Source: an uncultured Lachnospiraceae bacterium (GTDB lineage Bacteria; Bacillota; Clostridia; Lachnospirales; Lachnospiraceae). From it: a DNA stretch of 64,000 nucleotides. The stretch is taken from NCBI GenBank assembly GCA_934293375.1, contig CAKQYS010000009.1:53547-117546 (forward strand), written 5' to 3'. Shown one piece after another: positions 63,875 to 64,000 of this stretch. The notes under the pieces were generated by a model. The model made no database searches and was not told the DNA's origin. It saw nothing but the letters and a program-made list of their open reading frames with translations. Both the position numbers and the translations under genes were made by a program. Positions within the stretch are counted from its first letter, which is position 1. Each line of letters starts with the position of its first letter.

Positions 63875-63898
63875 TGTGTTTTGTAAATCCGCTGACCA

Positions 63899-64000
63899 TT
63901 ACTCCTTCAACCTTCTTTCCTGCAATTCATCTACTGCTTCTTCAATTCTCTCATCGTTTGTATCTGCAAAAGACAAAACAATGGAAATATCATCAGCACT
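63899..64000 (-). CDS. istA: IS21-family transposase IstA, C-terminal end (cut by window)
   Basis: The last 33 codons (SADDISIVLSFADTNDERIE ... ELQERRLKE) before a TAA at 63899, directly upstream of istB. The arrangement istA-istB and the match of istB to IS21 helpers support the call; the rest is outside the window. Confidence 0.65.
   Translation of the reverse strand, partial: SADDISIVLSFADTNDERIEEAVDELQERRLKE

Noticed and set aside
1..64000. tRNA, rRNA genes and CRISPR arrays
   Set aside because: No GTTCGANTC-type T-arm with matching cloverleaf, no ribosomal sequence and no regularly spaced repeats with unique spacers were seen.

Overview
This window looks like chromosomal DNA of an anaerobic Firmicute, most likely a Lachnospiraceae-type Clostridium relative from the gut. 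The reasons are moderate GC with A/T-rich intergenic regions and strong GGAGG ribosome binding sites, a perfect HrcA/CIRCE site in front of clpB, the CdaA-CdaR c-di-AMP pair, meso-diaminopimelate dehydrogenase, BspA-type surface protein, a c-di-GMP-I riboswitch, AbiE toxin-antitoxin loci and an IS21-type element. Genus cannot be fixed from the sequence alone.

Layout. 1-8.3 kb: 5' part of clpB, a DUF3795 protein, citrate synthase, sirtuin, and a minus-strand operon running from two unnamed membrane proteins through cdaA, cdaR and an HPr-like gene. Between 8.4 and 8.6 kb, just ahead of that operon, lies an unclassified structured RNA with its own promoter and intrinsic terminator. 8.7-13 kb: a TetR regulator and a two-gene FtsX-type ABC system that share repeated palindromic operators. 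13.0-15.9 kb: a yybP-ykoY (Mn2+) riboswitch and terminator controlling a P2-type cation ATPase. 15.9-20.5 kb: a LuxR regulator, a GGDEF diguanylate cyclase and a membrane GGDEF-EAL protein. 20.6-36 kb: uppP, an FAD oxidoreductase, a TPR-DUF4037 protein, a large BspA-like surface protein, a membrane-anchored LuxR regulator, ddh, a second-type clpP paired with an orphan VirD4/TraG-like ATPase, and an ABC-F protein. 36-40.9 kb: a zinc-ribbon membrane protein and a hybrid histidine kinase preceded by a c-di-GMP-I riboswitch plus terminator.

41-50 kb carries a multi-subunit flavin/iron-sulfur amine or amino-acid dehydrogenase (2Fe-2S protein, FAD/NAD protein with ferredoxin segment, BFD-like protein, DadA-like FAD protein), followed by an ornithine-cyclodeaminase-family gene, an AraC regulator, a PII-like protein and an APC permease. 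Two places in this cluster carry the same regulatory module: a TATTGTA-A5/6-CGATACAACCT repeat followed by a near-identical leader hairpin with a U tract. This suggests one co-regulated regulon.

54-64 kb is different in character. Nearly every gene there shows an internal deletion, frameshift or fusion: two AbiE operons each keep an intact antitoxin while the toxin has lost its nucleotidyltransferase core; pnuC lacks a central block; a macrodomain gene is cut short; pyridoxamine-phosphate-oxidase-like and DUF4186 remnants lie fused; an Xre regulator is frameshifted; istB has a damaged 5' end; and a yaiI/yqxD gene carries an in-frame palindromic insertion. This reads as a decaying accessory region next to an IS21 element.

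Functional theme: the window holds both c-di-AMP synthesis (CdaA/CdaR) and a c-di-GMP circuit (cyclase, GGDEF-EAL protein, riboswitch-controlled sensor kinase). No tRNA, rRNA or CRISPR array was seen.
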